Below, one piece after another: positions 6,798 to 16,823 of a stretch of 64,000 nucleotides of DNA (positions within the stretch are counted from its first letter, which is position 1; each line of letters starts with the position of its first letter). The notes beneath the pieces are model-generated. The model was not told the DNA's origin. It was given only the letters and a program-made list of their open reading frames with translations, and ran no database searches. The DNA is from Clostridia bacterium (GTDB taxonomy: Bacteria; Bacillota; Clostridia; Christensenellales; Borkfalkiaceae), in NCBI GenBank assembly GCA_021204825.1, contig JAJPYR010000077.1, positions 40,354 through 104,353 of the forward strand, in the 5' to 3' direction. A program made the position numbers and the translations under genes.

Positions 6798-9644
6798 TTA
6801 CTCTTCACCCTGCGCAGGCGTGACAGTCTCTGCCGCTGCTGTGAGGTCCTTTGCAAGGCCCTGCTCCACAAGCTCTTCTGTGGTCTGGTACTTGTAGCTT
6901 ACGTCTGCGGTCTTGCCGCCCTTGGATGCACCGAGACGGTCCATCATGACGTTGATGAGATGCTTTACGTAGATGAGCTTGCGGCCGGATGTGAGGCTGA
7001 GCATCATGGGGGTCTTGGCAAACTTCTTTCTGCCGCCCATGTTCCTGCCGTGGTACTTGGTGCCTTCAAACTCTGCAGGATCCAGGGCCAGGGCTATGGT
7101 CAGGGTCTTGCCCCTGAACTGCATCAAGCCGACCCTTGTCTTTCCGTATGTCATCCCGCACTGCTTCCAGCTTACCCTGGTGTTGGTGCCCTTGAATGTC
7201 TGGAAGTAATTCACAACCTCCGCATATCTCTCACGCACTTCATCCGGAGACTGGATTACCTTTGCAATGAAGCTGAAGTCATACTTGTGGGGCTCGCCCT
7301 CCGCTGCTTCTTCCACAACGGGAACATCCGCATCTGCTGTGTGATCCGCAGAACTGTCTGTATCTGTATCCGTGTCTTCTGCGCCTTCAGGAGCGTCTTC
7401 AGCCGCATCTGCTTCGGCTTCGGCTTCATCTGCAGAGACTTCCTCTGCAGGCGTCTCTTCAACGGGCTTCTCTGCAGGAACATCTTCTGTGGATTCTGCT
7501 GCGGAAACTTCTTCCACAGTAATCTCTTCCTCTGCTGCGGGAACTTCATCTGCAGGCACTTCATCCTGGAAGGACTCATCCACGGAAACGTCTTCTTCAG
7601 GAACTTCCACCTGGACAGGCTCTTCTGCAGGTGCTTCATCTGCAGAAACTTCTTCTGTGGATTCTGCTGCCGGTACTTCCTCCTCAGACACTTCAGCCTG
7701 TACGGACTCATCCGCGGGAACTTCTTCTACAGTAATCTCTTCCTCTGCAGATGTTTCATCTGCGGGAACCTCTTCTACGGGTTCCTCTGCGGGAACATCC
7801 TCCGTGGATTCAGTTGCGGGAACTTCTTCCGCAAGAGTGTCTTCAGCGGACTTCTCTGCGGGTACTTCCTCCGCAGAGGTCTCTTCCAACTGTACGCCGG
7901 CGAGGGCCTGGTATGCGGATTCCTCTGCCACAAGGGGATGCTCTTCTGCGGGAGTTCCTTCCGCAGGGGCACCGCTTAAATCTGCGTCAATTGCAAACGG
8001 ATCTTCATCTGCAGGAGACTCGGAAACGGGCTCTGAGCTGAGGGATGCACAGGATGCATCATACAGAACGTTGTCTGTTGTGTTGTCTGCGGGGGTGACG
8101 GAGCTTCCGTCGGCTCCGGCTGCTGCCGCTGCAAGGGCGGGCTCACCGTTAGCCTGTTCAGGAATGATATCCGGGTCCTTGGGCGCCCTGGCAAGTTTTA
8201 CTACGGTAGGAAGCACAAGGATTATGCAAAGCAGGCATGCTGCGGAGTCTGCGCTGCATCCGGCATAGAGGACACCATCCATTCCAAAGAATATGGGAAG
8301 TATGAGGATGAGCGGAAGCTGGAAAATGATCTGCCTGGAAATAGAGGCGATAATGCCTCGTATAGGCATGTTGATGGACGGGAAGAAGTTCGAGACGGTT
8401 ATCGGAATTGCTGTCAGGAAAACGGCTCCCATGAAAATGCGCAGATACTGCGTGCCGAATTCATCGTAGAGGTCATCGCCGGACTGGAAGATGTGAAGTA
8501 TGGGCCTCGGGATTACCTGGAAGAGCGTGAAAGCAACCAGTCCTACAATCAGTGCGATGACTACTACCTCCAGGAAGGTCTTCAGGACTCGGTGGTACCG
8601 TTTGGCACCATAATTATAGCCCAGGACCGGTTGGACGCTGGTTGCAATGCCGTAGATTGTAGCATTGAAAATCGAATTTACTTTGGCGACAACCCCCGCG
8701 ACAGCAAGGGCCGTTGCGCTTGAATATGATACGATGGCTGCCTCTGTGGCCACTCCGTTGACGAGATACTCTTCAGGAACGGTCATGTTGTTCTCAGTTA
8801 CGACATTGACGAGATCTGACTCACCATACTTGCTGAGCATGTTGTTCATGATTGTCTGCACGATCATGATGGCAAACTGCATGAGGCCTGCCGCAAGTCC
8901 GAGGCGGAAAATCTGTCCTGTTGCCTCTCCGTTGGGGAGTATGTACTTGGCCTTGAACTTTATTGTCTTAAACTTGAAGAAGTATGCAAAGCATATGATG
9001 GCGGACACTATCTGGCCGATGATTGTAGCGAGAGCGGCGCCCTGGATTCCCCAGCCGAAAACCATCATGAAGAGGGCATCAAGACCTATGTTCAGGATGG
9101 CGCCGGACAGGGTTGTCATCATGGAGTATGTGGGGCTGCCGTCCGCACGGATGATGATTGCTCCGCCGGCTGCGAACATCTGGAAGGGCATGCCTATCGC
9201 AATGATCCAGGTGTAATCGCATGCATAGCTGAGAACTGCTTCATTGTCCCTGGCTCCGAAAAGCTTCAAAAGAGGCTCTTTGAAGATGAGGACTATGACC
9301 ATCAGAACGATGCCCACGGCAATAAGCCAGAAGAAGCCGTTGCCTACTACTTTGCCCTGCTTCTCCTTGCTCTCGCCTTCGCCCTGTTCAAGGCTGAACT
9401 TCGAGGCGGCACCTGTGGAAATTAAAACATAGCAGGCCGTCATGAAGAGCACAAGCATATAAGCCACCTGCGAGGCTGCTGTGCCTTCGGTGCCTATGTT
9501 CTGCCCTATGAAAATCTGGTCCACTATGTTGTAAATTGACGCAACCAGGTGCGACAGTATGGACGGTATTGCGAAGGTGAGTATCAGCCTGCCTATCTTC
9601 GCATTCCCTAAATCAATCGGCTTTTTTGCTTTAGCTTCTCCCAT
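6798..9644 (-). CDS. MATE family efflux transporter fused to a Glu/Pro/Ala-rich tail and a C-terminal uncharacterised domain
   Basis: N-terminal ~450 aa MATE-like (GRLILTFAIPSILSHLVASIYNIVDQIFIG; several TM segments); then PAEE/EEVPA repeats; C-terminal YDFSFIAKVIQSPDEVRERY... domain also found in the 61520-64000 protein. ATG at 9644 preferred over the upstream TTG. Confidence 0.85.
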   Translation of the reverse strand: MGEAKAKKPIDLGNAKIGRLILTFAIPSILSHLVASIYNIVDQIFIGQNIGTEGTAASQVAYMLVLFMTACYVLISTGAASKFSLEQGEGESKEKQGKVVGNGFFWLIAVGIVLMVIVLIFKEPLLKLFGARDNEAVLSYACDYTWIIAIGMPFQMFAAGGAIIIRADGSPTYSMMTTLSGAILNIGLDALFMMVFGWGIQGAALATIIGQIVSAIICFAYFFKFKTIKFKAKYILPNGEATGQIFRLGLAAGLMQFAIMIVQTIMNNMLSKYGESDLVNVVTENNMTVPEEYLVNGVATEAAIVSYSSATALAVAGVVAKVNSIFNATIYGIATSVQPVLGYNYGAKRYHRVLKTFLEVVVIALIVGLVAFTLFQVIPRPILHIFQSGDDLYDEFGTQYLRIFMGAVFLTAIPITVSNFFPSINMPIRGIIASISRQIIFQLPLILILPIFFGMDGVLYAGCSADSAACLLCIILVLPTVVKLARAPKDPDIIPEQANGEPALAAAAAGADGSSVTPADNTTDNVLYDASCASLSSEPVSESPADEDPFAIDADLSGAPAEGTPAEEHPLVAEESAYQALAGVQLEETSAEEVPAEKSAEDTLAEEVPATESTEDVPAEEPVEEVPADETSAEEEITVEEVPADESVQAEVSEEEVPAAESTEEVSADEAPAEEPVQVEVPEEDVSVDESFQDEVPADEVPAAEEEITVEEVSAAESTEDVPAEKPVEETPAEEVSADEAEAEADAAEDAPEGAEDTDTDTDSSADHTADADVPVVEEAAEGEPHKYDFSFIAKVIQSPDEVRERYAEVVNYFQTFKGTNTRVSWKQCGMTYGKTRVGLMQFRGKTLTIALALDPAEFEGTKYHGRNMGGRKKFAKTPMMLSLTSGRKLIYVKHLINVMMDRLGASKGGKTADVSYKYQTTEELVEQGLAKDLTAAAETVTPAQGEE

Positions 9645-9659
9645 ATATCTCAACCCTCT

Positions 9660-9842
9660 CTCTCATGCCCCGCCGCCATAAGGGCGGAAAAGACAGTCAT
9701 TAGTGTAGTGTGAAGCACCTCCCGGCGCTGACTCAAGATTTGAAAGGATCTCCCCTCTGTCCGGGTGGGATTCATTGATGCCGCGTAACTACCAAGGGTC
9801 CTGGCCCTGCTTTTGCGCTCCATATCTTCTGAATAACGGGGC
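9660..9842 (-). ncRNA. Candidate structured non-coding RNA or 5' leader (about 180 nt)
   Basis: No credible ORF; 5' TGCCCCG pairs with 3' CGGGGCA as a closing stem; preceded by TTGACG-N17-TATAAT on the minus strand. Confidence 0.4.
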
Positions 9843-9844
9843 AC

Positions 9845-9873
9845 ATTATATCATTATGAATTTTTGACGTCAA
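9845..9873 (-). promoter_or_regulatory. Sigma-A type promoter for the candidate ncRNA / MATE gene
   Basis: Minus strand TTGACG - TCAAAAATTCATAATGA (17) - TATAAT. Confidence 0.65.
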
Positions 9874-10084
9874 ACAATATGCAACATTTTTCAAAACTCC
9901 AACAAAAAGAACTGCAATGTCTGTTTCATAATCTTGCATTTATACCGCTCAAAAGCCTCTTATTGTGCACAATCAAAAAAATAATCCGCATAGCGTTGCA
10001 TAACTCACCGTCCACACCGTGCCGTACGCACGCGGGAGTGCCGCTTCCCCTGTTCTCCTGCGGGCATGTTGCCTGCCGGGTCCG

Positions 10085-10112
10085 AAAAAAAGCATCCCGT
10101 TTTATGGGATGC
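10085..10112 (-). terminator. Rho-independent terminator of the apbE / NusG-II gene pair
   Basis: Minus strand GCATCCC-N7-GGGATGC followed by a T7 run. Confidence 0.8.
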
Positions 10113-10154
10113 CTGTAACAATGCTGTATGGATTCAGATGCTGCCGGATGAACG

Positions 10155-10625
10155 CTAACCTATTATAATCGTGCCGTTGTCCTCCGGCTCGTAGCCTGCC
10201 GGGATGATTTTGAGTCTGTGCGGCAAGCAGTATATGATGCCGCTGTTGTCCGTTATGGCCGCGGTGTACACGCAGTCACGGCTGGAGCAGTTGGCCTCCG
10301 TTACGGATACGGACGGGCCGGAGAGGTTTATCTCCACAACGTTGTATGCGCTGCCGTCCGTTATGCGGAGGGTTATGGAGCCGGAGGATTCGTCCTCTAC
10401 GGACACAGAATCCGAATAGACGTTATATGTGGAGGAGTCAAATGAAATGTCGAAGACAAGCTCGTTTTTTAAGTATATCTCGGCACCTTTGAGGGAGCTT
10501 GTGTCCCTGGTGAAGAACACGGCGCAGAATATGGCCACGATGACCGCAATGATGACGGCATATACGGCAAGGTCCCAGATGCGGAAGCCCTTGTCCTTTT
10601 TGATGTGGTCTATCTGCTTGATCAT
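10155..10625 (-). CDS. NusG domain II-containing membrane protein
   Basis: 156 aa; N-terminal TM, then NCSSRDCVYTAAITDNSGIIYCLPHRLKI signature typical of small NusG_II proteins next to ApbE. Confidence 0.75.
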   Translation of the reverse strand: MIKQIDHIKKDKGFRIWDLAVYAVIIAVIVAIFCAVFFTRDTSSLKGAEIYLKNELVFDISFDSSTYNVYSDSVSVEDESSGSITLRITDGSAYNVVEINLSGPSVSVTEANCSSRDCVYTAAITDNSGIIYCLPHRLKIIPAGYEPEDNGTIIIG

Positions 10626-10659
10626 CTCTCTGCCATGCCCGCCTTATATTTTGCGGCCT

Positions 10660-11976
10660 TTACTCCAGCTCTCCCTCTATTCCGCTCACTATCTCCAGGC
10701 TGTCTATGTTGGAGACTACAGCATATCTGCCGTTGAAGTTTATGACCATTACGAACTGCCTGTCCGCAAGGTTCTCGTTTATGTAGTTTATGGCCTGCAG
10801 GCCGCCCATTGCCATGAGGGCCGTTGTATAGGCGTCATCCTCCGCCGCAGAGCCTCCGGCTATGGTTATGGTGACCACGTTGGATGAGATTGCATCATTC
10901 TGATCCGTATTGATGGGCATGCCGGTCTTGGGGTTGATGATATGGCAGTACGTAACGCCGTCTATCCTGTAATACTGCTCATAATCCCCGCTTGTGGAAA
11001 GGACCAGATTCCTGCCGGTGAACTGCGCGAAAGCGTTTGTGGAAAGCCTGGGGTTGGTGAGGCCTATGGTGTAATATCCGTTCTCCTCATCCCCGTAATA
11101 CTGCTTCACCGCAACACTGCTGCTGCCGAAGGTGAAGTACCCGTACTTGAAATCCCCGGGATATGCCGTGTTGTACTCATCTATGAGTGCGCTGATCTTG
11201 TCCGTGGCATAACCCTTTCCTATGCCGCCCAGGTCTATCTTCATGGCAAGCGTCTCGCCGTTCACGGAGACAGTGTACTCCGGCTTGGTGACATAGTATG
11301 CCGTACTGCCTTTTTCATCCGTGCCGGTGCTGAGCTTTATCTCGCCGAAATGCCCTGCAAGCTCCGTATATGCAGCCACTTCCGCTGCCGAGGGCAGCTC
11401 CTCCGCAGAGGAAGGGTATGCGGACACTTCATCCGCATCCGTCTCTTCCTGCTCTCCGAAGCCGTATGCGATTACACTGTAATACACCGCGGGATTGTAA
11501 TACCCGTCTGTTGCATCATACATGTCAAGGGCAATGCCCAGAAGGTCATATGTATATTCATCTATCTTAACGGTCTCGCCTGCAGATGCCTGGTTGAACC
11601 TGTATACGCAGTATGTAACGGACGTGGATGTGTCTTCATCCGTATTCTCTTCAGTGGGATGCAGACTCTCCAGCTCTGTGTCCGTGAGGGATGTGGAGAG
11701 GTCCCTGTCCAGGGTGCTGAGAAGCACGCTGGCATCATACGAGAGGGACTTGAACTCACTGCTTAACTTGTCATTGTAATATGAGTCATAGTCATCCTCG
11801 GATATGCTGGGGTCCCCTACGATCTCCAGATATGCTTCGGAGCCCATGTACTCCGGATTCATGTAATATATGTGAGTGTTGCTCTTGGAGCATCCTGCAA
11901 AGGACACCGAGACGCCTGCACATGCAACCGCAAGCGCGCAGCAGAGCACGCCTGCAACCTTCTTTGACTTGAACAT
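10660..11976 (-). CDS. apbE: FAD:protein FMN transferase (ApbE family), lipoprotein
   Basis: Lipobox-like CAGVSVSFAGCSK; IDLGGIGKGYATDKI; SSSVAV; HIINPKTGMPINTD motifs. Confidence 0.85.
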   Translation of the reverse strand: MFKSKKVAGVLCCALAVACAGVSVSFAGCSKSNTHIYYMNPEYMGSEAYLEIVGDPSISEDDYDSYYNDKLSSEFKSLSYDASVLLSTLDRDLSTSLTDTELESLHPTEENTDEDTSTSVTYCVYRFNQASAGETVKIDEYTYDLLGIALDMYDATDGYYNPAVYYSVIAYGFGEQEETDADEVSAYPSSAEELPSAAEVAAYTELAGHFGEIKLSTGTDEKGSTAYYVTKPEYTVSVNGETLAMKIDLGGIGKGYATDKISALIDEYNTAYPGDFKYGYFTFGSSSVAVKQYYGDEENGYYTIGLTNPRLSTNAFAQFTGRNLVLSTSGDYEQYYRIDGVTYCHIINPKTGMPINTDQNDAISSNVVTITIAGGSAAEDDAYTTALMAMGGLQAINYINENLADRQFVMVINFNGRYAVVSNIDSLEIVSGIEGELE

Positions 11977-12219
11977 ACCGCAATTATATGACTTTCATAC
12001 ACAAAAAGCAAGCGCAGGCACCCAGCCCGCGCTGTTCACGAAAATTTCCCTGGTACAAGTTGTGACGGATTGAGTGCAGGCTGGCGAGATGGACGCATGC
12101 GGCATGATTTTGGGCACAAAAATACAATACAGGGGCGCTCGTTTGTTTTACAACCGCAAAAGCAGGAATTATAATGTGTGGGCTAAGGAAGTTACTTGCA
12201 TGCACGAGGTTGATGCGGT

Positions 12220-13236
12220 ATGAGCATGGGTCAGCTGTATCTGAAAGTCCTGATTATCATGGTGGCGCTGTTCGTCTTCATGATACCTGGATTTGTACTG
12301 AAGAGAATGGGCAAAATAGGCGAAGGTGGCACCCTTACCCTGTCCAACCTTCTTTTATACGTATGCCAGCCCATGCTTGCCATTAAGTCCTTCTGCGTGT
12401 TCTCGGACGATGACTGGGCCGCGATACAGGAAATGTCCAAGCTGTACATCCTGAAGAACTTCGCCATTACCGCGGCCATTGCTGCCATAGGCTACATAGT
12501 GATGTTCATCATCTGCAAGCTGGTCTTCATAAAGTGGAAGAACAGGAGCGAAGCGGACGTGTACTCATTCATAGCCATCTTCTCCAACTGCGGCTTTCTG
12601 GGGCTCCCCTTCATACAGGCCTTCACGGACAATGACCCCATGGCAGTCATGTACCTTATGGTGGTCAACATCATATTCCTGATCTTCTGCTGGACTTTAG
12701 GCGTGTATCTCATAACAGGGAACGTTCATTTCATACGTCCCAGAAAAGTCCTTTTGAACCCCGCCATCATATTCAGCGTCATAGGCCTCATCCTGTTCTT
12801 CGTGCCGAAGATCAACTTCTTCATGATAGAGAGCGTGGAGTACCTCCAGATCATCCCGGAGGACCTCTCCGCCATGACTGCCCCGCTGTCCATGATAATA
12901 GTCGGCATCCGCCTCGCGGACATCCACGTGAAGAACCTCTTCAACCGCGGCGGCATATATCTCGCCGGTTTCCTGAGGCTGATTATAGCCCCTGCGATAA
13001 CGCTCTGCATAGGCCTCTGCTTCCGCGGACTTCTGGACTACTCCTCGGCATATGCCGAAGAGTATGTCTTCCTCGCACCCGTGATTTCCATGGCCATGTC
13101 CCCCGCCGCATCCGTTGTGGCAATGGCGGAAACGTTTGGAGGAGACAAGCAGACGGCAACCACGGCCTTCGTGTCCAATACGTTAATTTCCATAGTCTTC
13201 ATACCACTGGCGATATCCGTGGCCATGATCATATGA
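12220..13236 (+). CDS. AEC (auxin efflux carrier) family transporter
   Basis: 338 aa polytopic protein; FSNCGFLGLPFIQA and MAMSPAASVVAMAETFGGDKQTATTAFVSNTLIS motifs. Confidence 0.85.
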   Translation: MSMGQLYLKVLIIMVALFVFMIPGFVLKRMGKIGEGGTLTLSNLLLYVCQPMLAIKSFCVFSDDDWAAIQEMSKLYILKNFAITAAIAAIGYIVMFIICKLVFIKWKNRSEADVYSFIAIFSNCGFLGLPFIQAFTDNDPMAVMYLMVVNIIFLIFCWTLGVYLITGNVHFIRPRKVLLNPAIIFSVIGLILFFVPKINFFMIESVEYLQIIPEDLSAMTAPLSMIIVGIRLADIHVKNLFNRGGIYLAGFLRLIIAPAITLCIGLCFRGLLDYSSAYAEEYVFLAPVISMAMSPAASVVAMAETFGGDKQTATTAFVSNTLISIVFIPLAISVAMII

Positions 13237-13260
13237 CGCCCGCAGCAGGAGTCATTATAT

Positions 13261-13292
13261 AAAAACGCAGCACCTTGGCGGTGCTGTTTTTT
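13261..13292 (+). terminator. Rho-independent terminator of the AEC transporter gene
   Basis: CAGCACC-TTGGC-GGTGCTG followed by T6. Confidence 0.8.
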
Positions 13293-13457
13293 ATGCATTA
13301 TGCAATATGGCCAAAGCCGCCCTCCTGAGACAGAAATGACGGTATATATGAATGAATTTGAGTACAAACATTTGTTTCTTAGCGGCTCCAATTGGATGGT
13401 TTTTTCCTGTTGGGCCCTGCGGAGTCCTGCGGCCTCCTCCTGCGGGCGGCAGAAAGG

Positions 13458-13489
13458 ATAAAAGACCGGACTTGCATCCGGTCTTTTAT
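13458..13489 (-). terminator. Terminator downstream of the ABC transporter gene (symmetrical stem)
   Basis: ATAAAAGACCGGA-CTTGCA-TCCGGTCTTTTAT, perfect 13-bp stem. Confidence 0.75.
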
Positions 13490-13572
13490 GCGCTTTTCTA
13501 TATGAGACTCAGTATCGCGTGTAATCTGAATTTGCATGCTGCATGCCTTGTGCGGCTCCGCAGCCCTGCGGG

Positions 13573-16500
13573 TTACTCTGTCCTGAGGGCCACAACGGGG
13601 TCCTTCTTGGCTGCTGCGGATGCCGGGATGAGGCCTGAGATGAGCGTGAGGATGAAGGATACGCAGATCATGATGAGCGCCTCCCACCAGGGCAGTGCGC
13701 ACAGGGTGTAGATGCCGAAGTTGAGGCCTACTGCGAGGTTGATGATGGCCGATATGATGTACGTCAGCACTATTCCCACTATTCCCGCGGCAAGGCCTAT
13801 TATGAAGGTCTCGGCATTGAACAGGGACTTGATGTCCCTCTTTCTCGCGCCGATTGCGCGCAGGATGCCGATCTCTTTGACACGCTCCACTACCGACACG
13901 TACGTTATTACTCCGACCATGACCGTGGATACCACAAGCGACAATGCAGTGAAGCATATGAGGGCTATGGTTATCATGTTGATCATGGTGTCCACAAGCG
14001 AGATTATGAGGCCTACGCTGTCCGTATAGGTTATCTCATCCCCTTCGGTCAGCGTGGCTGTATGAGTGCCCCCTGATGCGTCCGTCCATGTCAGGACATT
14101 GTTTTCCGCACCGCAGAAACTGTTCCAGTTGTCCAGCCAGTCCGTGACGTATACCTTGTAGTCAAAGTCCACGGGGTAGATGTAAATGGACGTTGGCAGG
14201 CTTGCGCCTGCAAGCATGCCGGCCGTCACCTGCATCATGGTGCTTGAATCCATGGAGCCGGACATCATGGACATGAAATTCATGCTGGCAAGGAGAGTGT
14301 ACATGCCCGCTTCGGTCAGTATCTGCTCATTGCCGTAATCATCATCTTTAGGGTATGTGAAGTTGTAGTAGTAAGGAACGCTGTCCAGATAGCCGTTTGT
14401 GTTCTCGTTGACGTACTGCACTATCTCACTTTCCAGTGAAGACTCTATTGTCTTCTTCGTGAGTGCGGATGTGTAATACAAGCCGGAGGACAGGCAGCCG
14501 TATGATATGCCGGACTTCTTCTGGAGAATCACCTTCACGTTCATGTCCATGCCGGAATCAGAATCGAATGCTTCATATTCAGGGGGAGTCACAGTCTGCA
14601 TGTAAACTCCGTTATAATACACGTCTATTCCGTCCGTAGGCCCCTGCCCGTCAGAATAAGCCTTGTAATAATAACTCTTGGATGTCGTTCCGTCCGGACC
14701 GGCAACATCCCTTGAGCCGTATATGACGTCATTCGGATACCAGGTAAACTTCTTGCTTGTTATCTCGCTTAAGTCCCATCCGCCGGCGGTGTTGCCTTCT
14801 TCATCCAGATGCGCGAGATATTTGTTGGCCGCATCTTCGTCATACCCGTCCTGCCCTGCCTCCATGAAGGCATAATGCAGGAAATCATACTCGGACATGA
14901 ACGCATACTGCGCCATGTTCAGGTCTGAAATGGAATTCCCGCTTAAGACCATTATGAGAGTGGACGGGTCGTTGAAGATTTCCTCAAGCTCTGCGTCCGT
15001 CATTTGGTCCTGCGTCTTGCCTGTGTCCGTGGCAATTATGTCATACTGGCTTAAGATATACTCATAGTTGTCCGGGATCTCGGACATGGTGTCCATGGTG
15101 CTTATAAGGGATGAGTATGCGGAATAATCCGGCTGCGTGCCAAGGACGGATGTGTATATGCCGCGGATGGCCGTTACGGAGACGTTCTCGGTTGTAGGGT
15201 TGAGTCCGTTGGCGCTGTATGTGTCAAAGTCCGTGTAGATGTAGTTGGCCATGTCAAAGTCATAGCCGAACTGTATTGTGTTATAGTACTCCTCAGGCAT
15301 GGACTCAACATAGGAGAGGTAGTCCTCCGTAATCATGTTGGTCGTTGTCATGGAACTCATGCTCATGAGGGACTCAAGGAGCGAGTTTATGTATGCCTTG
15401 TCCTTCAGCTTGGTGACAGGAACTCTGGTGCTGGAGGAATCCGCGGCGTCCATAAGGGATGAATAGCTTATGGCTGTCTCGGTTACTGATATGGGATAGC
15501 CGGAAAGCATGTCATCCTCCATGTCCCCTATGTAGTTGGTCACGCCGGATGAGATGGCAAGAACCAGGGACACGCCAATAATGCCTATGCTGCTCGCAAC
15601 TGCCACCATCACGGTTCTGCCGGATTTTGAAAGCAGGTTCTTGAGGGACAGGCCGAAGGCCATGCCGAAGGACATGGAAGTGCGCTTTTTCTTGCCCTTG
15701 TTGGTCTTGGGACGCACTACGGGTGCGCCGCTTTGACCCTCTCCTCCCTCTGAAGGTTCGTCTGCGGCCGCCTGCATGCCTTCAGCAGGCTCTCCTGCAG
15801 GTGCCTCTGCGGGCTTTGCAGAGGTCTGGAGGTCTGCGGGCTCCGGGGCTGCCTCTGCGGCGGTTTTTGCGGCCTCGGCTGCAGCCTCAGCCTCTTTGTA
15901 TGCGTTCTCTTCGGCCTGCTCTGAGGCGATGTCGAAGGGCATGGTGTCATCAGTTACGGCACCGTCAAAGAGACGGATGATACGGGTGGCGTACTGCTCC
16001 GCAAGCTCCGGGTTGTGGGTGACCATTATGACCAGCCTGTCGCTGGATATCTCCTTGAGGAGGTCCATGATCTGCACGGATGTCTTGGAGTCCAGGGCGC
16101 CTGTAGGCTCGTCCGCGAGGACTATTTCAGGGTCATTGATAAGGGCGCGGGCGATTGCCACTCGCTGCGCCTGTCCACCGGAAAGCTGGTTGGGGCGGTT
16201 GTTTATCTTGTCCGCAAGGCCAACTTTAGCTAAGGCGTCTATGGCTCTCTGGCGCCTCTCCTGCTTGTCCACGCCCGCAATCATAAGGGCCATCTCTACG
16301 TTCTGCAGGATGGTCTGGTGGGGGATTAAGTGGTAGCTCTGGAAAATGAATCCTATGGAGTGGTTTCTGTATGTGTCCCAGTCCCTGTCTGTGTATGACT
16401 TGGTGCTTACGTCTTCTATGAGAAGATCGCCGGACGTGTAATGGTCCAGTCCGCCTATGATGTTGAGAAGCGTGGTCTTGCCGCAGCCCGAAGGGCCGAG

Positions 16501-16608
16501 CACGGCCACAAACTCGTTTCTTCTGAACGCCAGGTTTACATCTTTAAGGGCGTGCACCTGCCCGCCGGCGGCGTCATACGTTTTGTAAATGTTCTTCAGT
16601 ACAAGCAT
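13573..16608 (-). CDS. ABC transporter ATP-binding protein fused to FtsX-like permease (MacB-like)
   Basis: Walker [28 protein letters not shown] signature, DEPTGALD; C-terminal FtsX-type TM domain ([20 protein letters not shown]). ATG at 16608 ([11 protein letters not shown]) chosen over the longer ORF start. Confidence 0.9.
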   Translation of the reverse strand: MLVLKNIYKTYDAAGGQVHALKDVNLAFRRNEFVAVLGPSGCGKTTLLNIIGGLDHYTSGDLLIEDVSTKSYTDRDWDTYRNHSIGFIFQSYHLIPHQTILQNVEMALMIAGVDKQERRQRAIDALAKVGLADKINNRPNQLSGGQAQRVAIARALINDPEIVLADEPTGALDSKTSVQIMDLLKEISSDRLVIMVTHNPELAEQYATRIIRLFDGAVTDDTMPFDIASEQAEENAYKEAEAAAEAAKTAAEAAPEPADLQTSAKPAEAPAGEPAEGMQAAADEPSEGGEGQSGAPVVRPKTNKGKKKRTSMSFGMAFGLSLKNLLSKSGRTVMVAVASSIGIIGVSLVLAISSGVTNYIGDMEDDMLSGYPISVTETAISYSSLMDAADSSSTRVPVTKLKDKAYINSLLESLMSMSSMTTTNMITEDYLSYVESMPEEYYNTIQFGYDFDMANYIYTDFDTYSANGLNPTTENVSVTAIRGIYTSVLGTQPDYSAYSSLISTMDTMSEIPDNYEYILSQYDIIATDTGKTQDQMTDAELEEIFNDPSTLIMVLSGNSISDLNMAQYAFMSEYDFLHYAFMEAGQDGYDEDAANKYLAHLDEEGNTAGGWDLSEITSKKFTWYPNDVIYGSRDVAGPDGTTSKSYYYKAYSDGQGPTDGIDVYYNGVYMQTVTPPEYEAFDSDSGMDMNVKVILQKKSGISYGCLSSGLYYTSALTKKTIESSLESEIVQYVNENTNGYLDSVPYYYNFTYPKDDDYGNEQILTEAGMYTLLASMNFMSMMSGSMDSSTMMQVTAGMLAGASLPTSIYIYPVDFDYKVYVTDWLDNWNSFCGAENNVLTWTDASGGTHTATLTEGDEITYTDSVGLIISLVDTMINMITIALICFTALSLVVSTVMVGVITYVSVVERVKEIGILRAIGARKRDIKSLFNAETFIIGLAAGIVGIVLTYIISAIINLAVGLNFGIYTLCALPWWEALIMICVSFILTLISGLIPASAAAKKDPVVALRTE

Positions 16609-16823
16609 GCTGTATTCCTTTGGTCCCGCAGCTCCCACTCTGCGTCTTTTGTAGTCTCATATAGTGTGTTTTCGTGAATTCTTTCCTGGTAATAAAAGGG
16701 GCGCCTGTCCCATTCTGCTATAACACAGCATTATACAGGCCCTTTATAACAGTTTTGAGTGCAGATTTTGAAAATATTGTGAATATGAACAAATCCGGCC
16801 TGTTTGTCCATATCCGTTCCGTA

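Noticed and set aside
6288-7979. Plus-strand 563 aa ORF
   Set aside because: Opposite two well-supported minus genes and their intergenic terminator; Cys/Phe-rich low-complexity product.
7372-8268. Plus-strand 298 aa ORF rich in SSAGTSS
   Set aside because: Antisense of the MATE fusion's acidic repeat region; no independent support.
13379-13957. 192 aa minus ORF overlapping the ABC transporter 3' end
   Set aside because: Alternative frame of the transporter CDS and its terminator; His/Arg-rich spurious product.
16690-16745. Hairpin AAAGGGGCGCCTGT...ACAGGCCCTTT as a terminator
   Set aside because: Plausible, but the stem is imperfect and the loop is long; not confident enough to list.
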